Shown here: piece by piece, positions 24,507-30,632 of the stretch
How the letters are laid out: each line of letters opens with the position of its first letter
How positions within the stretch are numbered: position 1 is the stretch's first letter
DNA from: Patescibacteria group bacterium
GTDB taxonomy: Bacteria > Patescibacteria > Microgenomatia > UBA12405
Direction: 5' to 3'
Assembly (NCBI GenBank): GCA_023380755.1
Contig: JAMCSD010000004.1
Span: 1 to 36,577 of the forward strand
Length of the DNA: 36,577 nucleotides
Notes under the pieces: model-generated
The model's input: the letters and a program-made list of their open reading frames with translations, nothing else
Databases searched by the model: none
What the model was told of the DNA's origin: nothing
Position numbers and translations under genes: made by a program

Positions 24507-25448
24507 ATGAAACAACGTCAAGAGATAGTGGAGACATTTTGGTACATAGCGGCAGAACGACAAAAGATATTTTTTAATAAACTGCGAGGAATTTGTCCGT
24601 TAACCACGGACCCGATTTTGCGAGAATACAAATTTTGCAATAGTTATCGGGCCTCAGATCGGGTGTCGCAATTTTTAATTAAAAAAGTAATTTACGAAAA
24701 TAATAATTTAAGGGAAGAAGATTTATTGTTACGCATATTACTGTTTCGATTACTGAATAAAAATGAAACTTGGATGGCATTAGAAAATAAAATCGGGATA
24801 ATTACTAAAAATAATTTTAAAAAAGAAAAATTGATTAAAGCGCTGGCTAAAATTTCTCGGGCAAAGGGAGTAATTTATGGCAATGCGTTTATATTGTGTG
24901 CTAATAAATATTTTGGATTTGAAAAAAAATATGAAAATCATTTAGCACTCCTGGAAAAAATATTTAAAGAAAAAATTAACAAAAAAATTTTGGAGGCAAA
25001 AAGTTTACAAGAGTTGTTCGAAATACTTAAAGAACTACCATTGATCGGTGATTTTATGGCGTATCAAATGGCAATTGATTTGAATTACTCCCCTCTTTTT
25101 AATTATGATGAAAATGATTTTGTGGCGGCAGGGCCGGGAGCGAAACGGGGCATCCGAAAATGTTTTGAAAGTTTTGAAGACGAACAAAAAATAATTATGT
25201 GGACGGTGGAAAATCAAGAGAAAGAATTTAAACGCTTGGGGCTTAATTTCCAGGATCTGTGGGGGCGAAAACTGCACGCCATTGACTGCCAGGGGTTGTT
25301 TTGTGAAACGGATAAGTATTGCCGGGTAAAATTCCCGGAATTGAAGAGTAATCGCACCAGAATAAAGACTAAATATCAGCCTGCCAAAGAAAAAATTGAG
25401 TACTTCTACCCACCAAAGTGGGGACTAAATGAACGGATCCGATTATAA
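24507..25448 (+). CDS. Putative DNA base hypermodification protein (5-hmdU DNA kinase helical-domain-like)
   Basis: A 313-residue protein. From memory it matches the family annotated as DNA base hypermodification proteins (HMUDK helical domain, related to thymine hypermodification enzymes of phages). Conserved-looking blocks are LREYKFCNSYRASDRVSQ (38-55), FRLLNKNETW (80-89), AKGVIYGNAFI, GDFMAYQMAIDLNYSP (181-196), DENDFVAAGPGAKRGIRKCF, DLWGRKLHAIDCQ and FCETDKYCRVKFPE, then RTRIK. No P-loop kinase domain is present, unlike the phage fusion. Start ATG 24507 follows the FkbM stop by two bases. The gene is very AT-rich (9 G/C in 24781-24840), which suggests acquisition. Name is a family call, not a proven activity. 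Confidence 0.65.
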   Translation: MKQRQEIVETFWYIAAERQKIFFNKLRGICPLTTDPILREYKFCNSYRASDRVSQFLIKKVIYENNNLREEDLLLRILLFRLLNKNETWMALENKIGIITKNNFKKEKLIKALAKISRAKGVIYGNAFILCANKYFGFEKKYENHLALLEKIFKEKINKKILEAKSLQELFEILKELPLIGDFMAYQMAIDLNYSPLFNYDENDFVAAGPGAKRGIRKCFESFEDEQKIIMWTVENQEKEFKRLGLNFQDLWGRKLHAIDCQGLFCETDKYCRVKFPELKSNRTRIKTKYQPAKEKIEYFYPPKWGLNERIRL

Positions 25449-25449
25449 T
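25444..25449 (+). promoter_or_regulatory. -10 box of enolase-gpmA
   Basis: A perfect TATAAT overlaps the stop codon of the preceding gene and ends 27 bases before ATG 25477, so enolase can be transcribed independently of the AT-rich pair, with a leader of about 20 bases. Confidence 0.5.
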
Positions 25450-25476
25450 AGGATACTTAGTGGTTAGCGATAAATC

Positions 25477-26748
25477 ATGTCAAAAATCAAATCCGTCTTT
25501 GCCCGAGAAATTTTAGCCAGCGGCGGAGCGCCGTCGTTGGAAGTGACGGTAACACTGGAAAGTGGCGCCACCGGAGAAGCATCGGTAAGTTACGGAGCGT
25601 CAGCGGGAAGTAAAGAAGCCTACGTGATGGTGGATGGAGATAAATCACGGTACAACGGCAAAGGAATGTTGAAAGCAATTGCCAATATTAACGGAGAAAT
25701 TGCCAAGCTATTGGCCGGACAAGAAGCCAGCAACCAACGGGCAATAGATGAAGCAATGATTAAGGCGGATGGAACGGAAAACAAAAGCCGATTAGGGGGT
25801 AATGCGATGTTGGGAGTATCTTTGGCGATAGCCAGAGCAGAAGCCAATGAAGAAAAAATGCCTTTATATCGGTATTTGAGAAAAACCTACGGTATTGAAG
25901 GAGAAATAATAAAGTTACCCAAACCAATGATTGTGATGATCGAGGGCGGGAAACATGCCGATAACAGTACCGATCTGCAAGAATTTATGGTGGCAACTAT
26001 GGGCGAGCGGCCAGCCAAGGAAAACGTGCGGATGGAAATGGAAATTTATGAGGCAGTTAAAAAACTTTTAAAGGCAGACGGCTTTTCAACCAACGTGGGT
26101 AATGAAGGGGCCTTTGCCCCAGGCGGGATAAAAAGCAACGAGGCGCCGATTCAATACCTAGTAAAAGCGATTGAAGCAGCCGGATACAAACCAGGAATGG
26201 AGGCCGGAGTTTCAATCGATGCGGCCGCTTCGGAGCTGTATAACGAGGAAACGAAGCGATACGCCTTGAAATTGGAAGGGAAAGAATATGCTTCGGAAGA
26301 ATTAATTAATTTCTATTCAGGGTGGATAAATAAATACCCCTTTGTCAGCTGGGAAGATATGCTGTCGGAATTTGACTGGGATAATTGGCCGAAGTTGGTG
26401 GAAGCGATTAACGGTAAATTCCCGTTAATTGCCGATGATCTAACGGTGACTTCTTTAAAATTGTGGAAACAGGCCATTGAAAAGAAGGCAGCGACGGCAA
26501 TTTTGATTAAACTTAACCAAGCGGGAACTTTGACGGAAACAGTCGACTGCTGTTTGCTTGCCCGGGAAAATAATTTCTGGTCAGTCCCCTCCCATCGGGG
26601 CGGCGGGGAAACGAATGATACCTTTATGGTGGACTTAGCGGTGGCGGTGGGGGGTGAATACATTAAAGTCGGGCCGACACGGGGTGAGCGGGTGTGTAAA
26701 TACAACCGGTTGATGCGGATTGAAGAAGAACTAGGAGGGCAACAATAA
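25477..26748 (+). CDS. eno: Enolase, divergent form
   Basis: A 423-residue enolase (2-phosphoglycerate to phosphoenolpyruvate, glycolysis). Key residues are in place: His160 in GGKHADN, Glu169 in QEF, Glu210 in GNEGAFAP, Asp248 in SIDAAAS, Glu293, Asp320 in ADD, Lys345 in LIKLNQ and Lys397 in IKVGP. Several normally fixed neighbours differ: GASTG is GASAG, EDGL is EDML, GDD is ADD, SHRSGETED is SHRGGGETND, and the SRSER region is TRGER. So it is a divergent but probably active enolase. Its stop overlaps the start of the phosphoglycerate mutase gene (TAATG), coupling two consecutive glycolytic steps. Confidence 0.9.
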   Translation: MSKIKSVFAREILASGGAPSLEVTVTLESGATGEASVSYGASAGSKEAYVMVDGDKSRYNGKGMLKAIANINGEIAKLLAGQEASNQRAIDEAMIKADGTENKSRLGGNAMLGVSLAIARAEANEEKMPLYRYLRKTYGIEGEIIKLPKPMIVMIEGGKHADNSTDLQEFMVATMGERPAKENVRMEMEIYEAVKKLLKADGFSTNVGNEGAFAPGGIKSNEAPIQYLVKAIEAAGYKPGMEAGVSIDAAASELYNEETKRYALKLEGKEYASEELINFYSGWINKYPFVSWEDMLSEFDWDNWPKLVEAINGKFPLIADDLTVTSLKLWKQAIEKKAATAILIKLNQAGTLTETVDCCLLARENNFWSVPSHRGGGETNDTFMVDLAVAVGGEYIKVGPTRGERVCKYNRLMRIEEELGGQQ

Positions 26749-27314
26749 TGGCAACGGTCTATCTTTTTCGGCACGGACAATCAGAATTTAATTTGACGAA
26801 AACTTTTACCGGCTGGCTGGATGCTAAACTGACACCCTTAGGAGTGGAACAAGCCAAGGCTTTGGGGGTAATGCTCAAAGATAAGAAAATTGACTTGGCC
26901 TACACCACCCGCCTGTCGCGGGCGGCGGAGACCCTAAAGGAAGTGCTGGCGTACCACCCGGAATGTAAGCAGACAATTGTTGATGACCGAATGATCGAGA
27001 GATCTTATGGCGATTTATCAGGACACACCCATGCGGAAACTATCGAAAAGTACGGCCAAGAACAATTTGATAAATGGCACCGAGGGTGGGCAGATAAGGC
27101 CAATAACGGTGAATCATTTGCCGATGTGGAAGTACGCGTCGGATCATTTATTGAGGATCTGAAAAAACAATATACAGGCAAAGACTTGGGGATAGCCATT
27201 TCAGCTCACGGGAACTCCATCCGATTATTCCGAAAAATAATGGAAAACGCCTCGGTGGAAGAGGTGGTAGCCTGGACAATCCCCTACGATAAATACTTTG
27301 AATATACGATCTGA
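26748..27314 (+). CDS. 2,3-bisphosphoglycerate-dependent phosphoglycerate mutase-like protein
   Basis: A 188-residue histidine-phosphatase-fold protein. It has the phosphohistidine motif LFRHGQSEFN (His9), GWLDAKLTPLGVEQA, ERSYGDLSG and SAHGNSIR with the second catalytic histidine. The FTGWLD and ERSYGDLSG blocks are those of GpmA-type mutases rather than generic phosphatases. It is shorter than the usual 230-250 residues of GpmA. Coupling with enolase supports interconversion of 3- and 2-phosphoglycerate in lower glycolysis. Confidence 0.85.
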   Translation: MATVYLFRHGQSEFNLTKTFTGWLDAKLTPLGVEQAKALGVMLKDKKIDLAYTTRLSRAAETLKEVLAYHPECKQTIVDDRMIERSYGDLSGHTHAETIEKYGQEQFDKWHRGWADKANNGESFADVEVRVGSFIEDLKKQYTGKDLGIAISAHGNSIRLFRKIMENASVEEVVAWTIPYDKYFEYTI

Positions 27315-27315
27315 A

Positions 27316-27738
27316 TTATTTGTCGCGTAAATAGAAATGGGTCAAGGCTTTGACCAAAACGCCACCAAAAAGCGCGGTCAAAATTACCGGGTCTAAAACG
27401 GCATCAGGATTTTGAGTAACTAGAGCCTTAATGATCATGCCGAAAGCCAGGATGAAAACGATGAACCAGGCAGCATTACGCTCGGCAAGAGCTTCGTGTT
27501 TCTCTTCGCGCTCATCACGCTTGAGGTGGATCATCATATCAAAGACGTCCAACATGATGATGGATACCCAGACCAGGGTGACTGTTTTGATGGTTTCAGG
27601 GCTGAGGCGGAAAATCGCGGTTACCAAGACCAGGGGGAGGACCATCACCAGGATATAGACCCAGCCCTGCCAGGTTTTGGGGGTTAATCCCCAACCGCCC
27701 CATTTGCGAATAGTAAACCAATCCGGATTGCCAATCAT
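27316..27738 (-). CDS. Membrane protein paired with an XRE regulator
   Basis: A 140-residue protein with about four membrane helices (about 26-42, 50-67, 87-104 and 115-132) and a charged loop (HLKRDEREEKHEALAERN) between the second and third. It lies 5 bases after the small XRE gene on the minus strand. Pairs of a roughly 65-residue XRE regulator and a small four-helix membrane protein recur in Firmicutes and other bacteria, and some such membrane proteins are thought to signal to the regulator. The function here is unknown. It is convergent with gpmA, with a one-base gap. Confidence 0.75.
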   Translation of the reverse strand: MIGNPDWFTIRKWGGWGLTPKTWQGWVYILVMVLPLVLVTAIFRLSPETIKTVTLVWVSIIMLDVFDMMIHLKRDEREEKHEALAERNAAWFIVFILAFGMIIKALVTQNPDAVLDPVILTALFGGVLVKALTHFYLRDK

Positions 27739-27743
27739 AGTTT

Positions 27744-27935
27744 TTAGTTAAAAATAAATAATTCTTCAATAGAAGTCCCCAGAACTTTAGCCACATCATG
27801 GGCTAATTGGAGCGAAGGGTTATATTTCCCGGCTTCCAAAAAGACAATGGTTTCGCGCCGGACGCCAACTTTATCGGCCAAATCCGATTGGGTTAAGTTG
27901 TGGCGGGCACGAAATTCTTTGATTTTGGTGCGCAT
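27744..27935 (-). CDS. Small XRE-family transcriptional regulator
   Basis: A 63-residue protein that is almost only a helix-turn-helix of the XRE/Cro type: IKEFRARHNLTQSDLADKVG, then VRRETIVFLEAGKYNPSL and AHDVAKVLGTSIEELF. Very small XRE proteins of this type commonly repress their own operon together with a membrane partner, as found here. A 39-base palindrome overlaps its promoter directly upstream of ATG 27935, a clear candidate for its binding site. The start codon is one base from the palindrome, so the mRNA leader is short. Confidence 0.9.
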   Translation of the reverse strand: MRTKIKEFRARHNLTQSDLADKVGVRRETIVFLEAGKYNPSLQLAHDVAKVLGTSIEELFIFN

Positions 27936-27936
27936 A

Positions 27937-27975
27937 TGTTAGAAATAATTAACAGTATGTTAACTCTTTCTAACA
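27937..27975. promoter_or_regulatory. Nested palindromic operator of the XRE gene
   Basis: TGTTAGAAA (27937-27945) mirrors TTTCTAACA (27967-27975), and inside it TTAACA (27949-27954) mirrors TGTTAA (27958-27963). All share one centre at 27956. Overall, 16 of 18 positions of the two halves are symmetric. It covers the -10 box and most of the spacer of the XRE promoter, as expected for autorepression. Confidence 0.8.
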
Positions 27976-27985
27976 TTTTTGTCAA
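27957..27985 (-). promoter_or_regulatory. Promoter of the XRE-membrane protein operon
   Basis: On the minus strand: TTGACA (27985-27980), a 17-base spacer and TAACAT (27962-27957). The -35 box is perfect. The palindromic operator overlaps the -10 box and the spacer. Confidence 0.65.
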
Positions 27986-28055
27986 ATGGAAATTGATACA
28001 TTGCATCACCGGCAAAAAAACTTAGAATGAAAACTGTTATCTTTTACGAAGGAAA

Positions 28056-28466
28056 ATGACAGAAATTGATTATCAACTGGAAGACCAAAAAATTGTTGAC
28101 CGTTACCATAATGAGAATCCTTGGGGGATGTCCACCTGCGTGGACTTAAAAGGATGCAACCCAGAAACGATCCGAAGTGAGGAAAAAATTAAACAATTTG
28201 TGGATGAGTTGGTGATGTTGATTGAGATGAAAAAATTTGGGGAATGCACCTGCGTCGATTTTGGCGATAACCCGCGGGTCTCGGGATTTTCGATGACTCA
28301 ATTGATTGAGACCTCGTTAATTTCCGGCCATTTTGCCAATAATACCAATGCCGCTTACCTGGATATTTTTAGCTGCAAAGCATATCCACCTTACAAAGCG
28401 GCAGAATTTTGCAAAAACTTTTTTGGCGCCCAAGAAGTGGAAGTCAAAGTAAATTTTAGGAATTAA
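28056..28466 (+). CDS. S-adenosylmethionine decarboxylase-like protein
   Basis: A 136-residue protein of the prokaryotic AdoMet decarboxylase (SpeD/SpeH) type, a self-cleaving pyruvoyl enzyme that makes decarboxylated AdoMet for spermidine synthesis. It has WGMSTCVDLKGCNPE near the N-terminus and the core QLIETSLISGHF ... YLDIFSCK. Ser87, His92 and Cys107 keep the spacing (+5, +20) of Ser63, His68 and Cys83 in the Thermotoga enzyme. The residue before the cleavage serine is Thr86, where Thermotoga has Glu. No speE lies nearby, so a full pathway is not shown. AAGGA sits only 2 bases before ATG 28056. Confidence 0.75.
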   Translation: MTEIDYQLEDQKIVDRYHNENPWGMSTCVDLKGCNPETIRSEEKIKQFVDELVMLIEMKKFGECTCVDFGDNPRVSGFSMTQLIETSLISGHFANNTNAAYLDIFSCKAYPPYKAAEFCKNFFGAQEVEVKVNFRN

Positions 28467-28489
28467 AAAACAGAAATCGAGACGGTTGG

Positions 28490-28572
28490 CGGAAGGAGGG
28501 GGACTCGAACCCCCAAGCCCTTTCGAGCGCAGGTTTAGCAAACCTGTGGCTTACCATTCGCCGCATCCTTCC
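28490..28572 (-). tRNA. tRNA-Ser (anticodon GCU)
   Basis: The minus strand folds as a class II tRNA: acceptor GGAAGGA/TCCTTCC, anticodon stem CAGGT/ACCTG with loop TTGCTAA, a long variable arm (GCTC/GGGC around GAAA), and T stem GGGGG/CCCCC. Anticodon GCT and discriminator G fit serine (AGC/AGU). CCA is not encoded. Confidence 0.95.
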
Positions 28573-28583
28573 CTTAGCCTTCA

Positions 28584-28589
28584 AGTATA
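28584..28589 (-). promoter_or_regulatory. -10 box of tRNA-Ser (GCU)
   Basis: The minus strand reads TATACT, 11 bases before the tRNA 5' end. Confidence 0.5.
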
Positions 28590-28610
28590 CCAAATTTAAA
28601 ACTTATGCTT

Positions 28611-28616
28611 TATAGT
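28611..28616 (+). promoter_or_regulatory. -10 box of the 187-residue membrane protein gene
   Basis: TATAGT ends 9 bases before ATG 28626, giving a leader of about two bases. Confidence 0.4.
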
Positions 28617-28625
28617 TACTAATAG

Positions 28626-29189
28626 ATGCCAAAAAAGACCATCAGCGTACCCGAAGACGTGGACTTGGCCACCCTGCAAAAAACCCTGGAAGACTTACGT
28701 GAAGAAAAAATCTGGGTAGAATGGGAAGCGCCGGAAAGAAGTTTTAAGCAAATGAATAAGGATTTCTGGATCACCTCGATAGCGATATTAGTACTGGTGT
28801 CGGTGATCTTGATTTTTGTAAAGGAGTTCTTCTTAATTATGGCCTTAGCGTCGGCATTATTTTTGGCATATGTGCTGACAACCGTGCCGCCGGGGAAGGT
28901 AAAAAATAAGATTACGAACCGGGGGGTATATTTTAGCGACGTGTTTTATCCGTGGACGGATTTGGCCCGGTTTTGGTTTGGGAAATCGGTGGACAACATA
29001 GTGGTAAATTTTGAAACCCAACTGCGCTTTCCTAGAGAAGTAACCCTGATTATTGACGGGCTGGACCAGAATAAGCTGAAGGAGGTCTTGTTGCGGCAAC
29101 TGCCGCTAGTAGAGACTTCGCCAAAATTCGTGGACAAAGCCACGGTGTGGCTGGGAAAGAAGTTACCGCTGGAAGATCGGCCAAAATAG
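28626..29189 (+). CDS. Conserved membrane protein with a possible PH-like domain
   Basis: A 187-residue protein. A charged N-terminal segment (about 1-45) precedes two adjacent membrane helices (about 48-66 and 68-86, with a very short turn). The following soluble part (ITNRGVYFSDVFYPWTDLARFW ... VTLIID) looks like the bacterial PH-like fold seen in many CPR membrane proteins, where a strand after the helices reads as xRGIxxxxxxYPWxxLxxF. This is pattern memory, not proof. It stands alone between two tRNA genes with its own -10 box. Function unknown. Confidence 0.65.
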   Translation: MPKKTISVPEDVDLATLQKTLEDLREEKIWVEWEAPERSFKQMNKDFWITSIAILVLVSVILIFVKEFFLIMALASALFLAYVLTTVPPGKVKNKITNRGVYFSDVFYPWTDLARFWFGKSVDNIVVNFETQLRFPREVTLIIDGLDQNKLKEVLLRQLPLVETSPKFVDKATVWLGKKLPLEDRPK

Positions 29190-29222
29190 AAGAAATAACT
29201 GTAAAATCGCCCCATTATCTTG

Positions 29223-29228
29223 TATAAT
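29223..29228 (+). promoter_or_regulatory. -10 box upstream of tRNA-Arg
   Basis: A perfect TATAAT. It lies 66 bases before the tRNA, but only 10 bases before an extra copy of the tRNA's first eight bases (29239-29246), the same spacing as at tRNA-Ser (CGA). Confidence 0.5.
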
Positions 29229-29238
29229 CGCAAAGAAC

Positions 29239-29302
29239 GCGCCCATCCTCCTTCGCCAAGGCTACGGAAGGATGAAATGGGTATTTAACAAAATGCGCCC
29301 AT
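29239..29302 (+). repeat. 8-base direct repeat flanking a 48-base hairpin insert at tRNA-Arg
   Basis: GCGCCCAT occurs at 29239-29246 and again at the first eight bases of tRNA-Arg (29295-29302). The 48 bases between contain TCCTTC pairing with GAAGGA around GCCAAGGCTACG. The outline resembles a small mobile or REP-like element flanked by a target duplication. Confidence 0.5.
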
Positions 29303-29366
29303 AGTTTAATGGATAGAATAGCGGTTTGCGGAACCGTTGATCCAGGTTCGATTCCTGGTAGGCGCA
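29295..29366 (+). tRNA. tRNA-Arg (anticodon GCG)
   Basis: A 72-base cloverleaf: acceptor GCGCCCA/TAGGCGC with one mismatch (C6 opposite A67), anticodon stem GCGGT/ACCGT with loop TTGCGGA, a four-base variable loop, and T stem CCAGG/CCTGG with loop TTCGATT. The anticodon reads GCG (Arg, CGC/CGU) and the discriminator is A. Most bacteria instead use ACG, edited to ICG. CCA is not encoded. Confidence 0.9.
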
Positions 29367-29420
29367 CAAGAAAAATAGAGGAAATGGCAAAGGTGTATAC
29401 TGCGTATAGAAAAACATTAT

Positions 29421-29777
29421 ATGCCAGAACGAGCAAGAGTATTTGTAGTTGAGGATAGTCAAGATTGGCTGAAGACGATTACAGGATTATTGGAAGACGA
29501 CGGACACGATGTAGTCTTAACAGCCAAGAGTCGGGAAGAAGCTTTGGCTTCCATTCCAAAATTGAGAGACTTAAAGATCCAGGTGGCGACTTTAGATGGA
29601 AATTTGAGTCCTTTGGAGTACGGTGGTACAGATGGACAAATAATATTAAAAGCAATGAGGGACGGAATGCCTGAGCTGAAAGTCATCGGAGTTACTGGGG
29701 GAAGAATTGACGGAGCAGATGTAAATGTATGGAAAGGTGATAGCAGCGATTTGGGGAAAATAGTGACTAATCTTTAA
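29421..29777 (+). CDS. Stand-alone response-regulator receiver domain
   Basis: A 118-residue single receiver (REC) domain. The acidic pair is Glu11-Asp12 (VVEDSQDW), the phospho-acceptor is Asp59 (ATLDGNLSP), the switch threonine is Thr92 (IGVTGG) and the conserved lysine is Lys105 (VWKGDSS). All signature positions are filled, so it should accept phosphate from a histidine kinase. There is no output domain and no kinase gene in the window. TATAGA lies 10 bases before ATG 29421. The fourth helix and preceding strand are short, making it compact for the family. Confidence 0.85.
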   Translation: MPERARVFVVEDSQDWLKTITGLLEDDGHDVVLTAKSREEALASIPKLRDLKIQVATLDGNLSPLEYGGTDGQIILKAMRDGMPELKVIGVTGGRIDGADVNVWKGDSSDLGKIVTNL

Positions 29778-29782
29778 CCTGA

Positions 29783-29788
29783 TACAAT
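29783..29788 (+). promoter_or_regulatory. -10 box of tRNA-Ser (CGA)
   Basis: TACAAT, 10 bases before the tRNA 5' end. Confidence 0.45.
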
Positions 29789-29798
29789 AAAGTGATCT

Positions 29799-29882
29799 GG
29801 AGAGATGCGCCGAATTGGTAAGGCAACGACCTCGAAAGTCGTCGCCCGCAAGGGCTTGGGGGTTCGAGTCCCTCTCTCTCCG
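29799..29882 (+). tRNA. tRNA-Ser (anticodon CGA)
   Basis: A class II cloverleaf: acceptor GGAGAGA/TCTCTCC, anticodon stem ACGAC/GTCGT with loop CTCGAAA, a long variable arm (GCCC/GGGC), and T stem GGGGG/CCCTC with one G-T pair. Anticodon CGA reads UCG. The discriminator is G, as for serine. CCA is not encoded. Confidence 0.95.
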
Positions 29883-29884
29883 CT

Positions 29885-30151
29885 TTACTTGGAGACGTGT
29901 TTAAGCCAGAGTCTTTTGACTTTATCCAGGGTGAGGGTGGAAAGAACAAAACCAAGAGTGGGAATGATCGCATTTAAAAAGGGCTGGAAGACACCGATGG
30001 AAATCATAAAAAGGACCATAACAGCATAAGTTAATAGGGCAATGAGGCAACGGCGAGCCCAACTGGTTTCCCATTTTTTGTCAGCCTCAACCCGAGCGTT
30101 GCGGAGTTTAATGGCAGCGATTTCTTTGGAAAGAGCAGTTAAGGTGGTCAT
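29885..30151 (-). CDS. Small two-helix membrane protein
   Basis: An 88-residue protein: a charged N-terminal helix (about 5-30, ALSKEIAAIKLRNARVEADK), the segment WETSWARR, then two membrane helices (about 33-52 and 58-74) and a basic tail. Proteins of this outline, with WETSWxRR and a PFLNAxxPTLGFxLSTLTL segment, recur in CPR and other bacteria as uncharacterised membrane proteins. The gene starts 7 bases after the Nudix gene on the minus strand and is probably co-transcribed with it. Function unknown. Confidence 0.7.
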   Translation of the reverse strand: MTTLTALSKEIAAIKLRNARVEADKKWETSWARRCLIALLTYAVMVLFMISIGVFQPFLNAIIPTLGFVLSTLTLDKVKRLWLKHVSK

Positions 30152-30158
30152 GGTTTGA

Positions 30159-30614
30159 TTATATAATTTCGCCGACGTACCGACCGGAATTAGGAAAACC
30201 TTGCTGGTAATCGGCTAAAAGTTGGGAGGAAAGAGTATGTGGGTAAAGATTTTCGGGCAAATGCTGAAGATCGAGCCAAGACAGCCACATCGAACCATCG
30301 GGGTGCTGGGGATCGTGATGACCTTCCAGCTCAGGGCCTTTATTAATTTCTCCTAAGATAAATAATTCGACATTATGCTCGTTTTCATTGGAGACAAAAT
30401 AATCACGGATATAAAGGATCTTTTTAAAAGTGAATTCGGTATCGTCGCCACATTCTTCACGGATTTCCCGGGCACAACCGGCAGCAATGGTCTCCCCATA
30501 TTCAAGGTGGCCACCGATGTAAAAATAAAAATTATGTTTCCGGGTGTAAGAGGTCAATAGCTGACCGTCACGAATAATAACCAAACGAAGACGGACAAAC
30601 ATATGGTGATCCAT
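30159..30614 (-). CDS. Nudix hydrolase
   Basis: A 151-residue Nudix protein. The Nudix box runs from Gly35 to Asp57: G, HLEYG, Glu41, seven residues, Arg49-Glu50-Ile51, then Glu53-Glu54 and Gly56, matching GX5EX7REUXEEXGU except that the last hydrophobic position is Asp. Such enzymes cleave nucleoside diphosphates linked to another group, using Mg2+. The insert PELEGHHDPQHPDGSMWLSW resembles the group of ADP-ribose or nucleotide pyrophosphatases of unknown substrate. ATG 30614 or ATG 30602 (MFVRLR) may be the start. Confidence 0.88.
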   Translation of the reverse strand: MDHHMFVRLRLVIIRDGQLLTSYTRKHNFYFYIGGHLEYGETIAAGCAREIREECGDDTEFTFKKILYIRDYFVSNENEHNVELFILGEINKGPELEGHHDPQHPDGSMWLSWLDLQHLPENLYPHTLSSQLLADYQQGFPNSGRYVGEII

Positions 30615-30632
30615 AAGTGAGGATTATACGCC

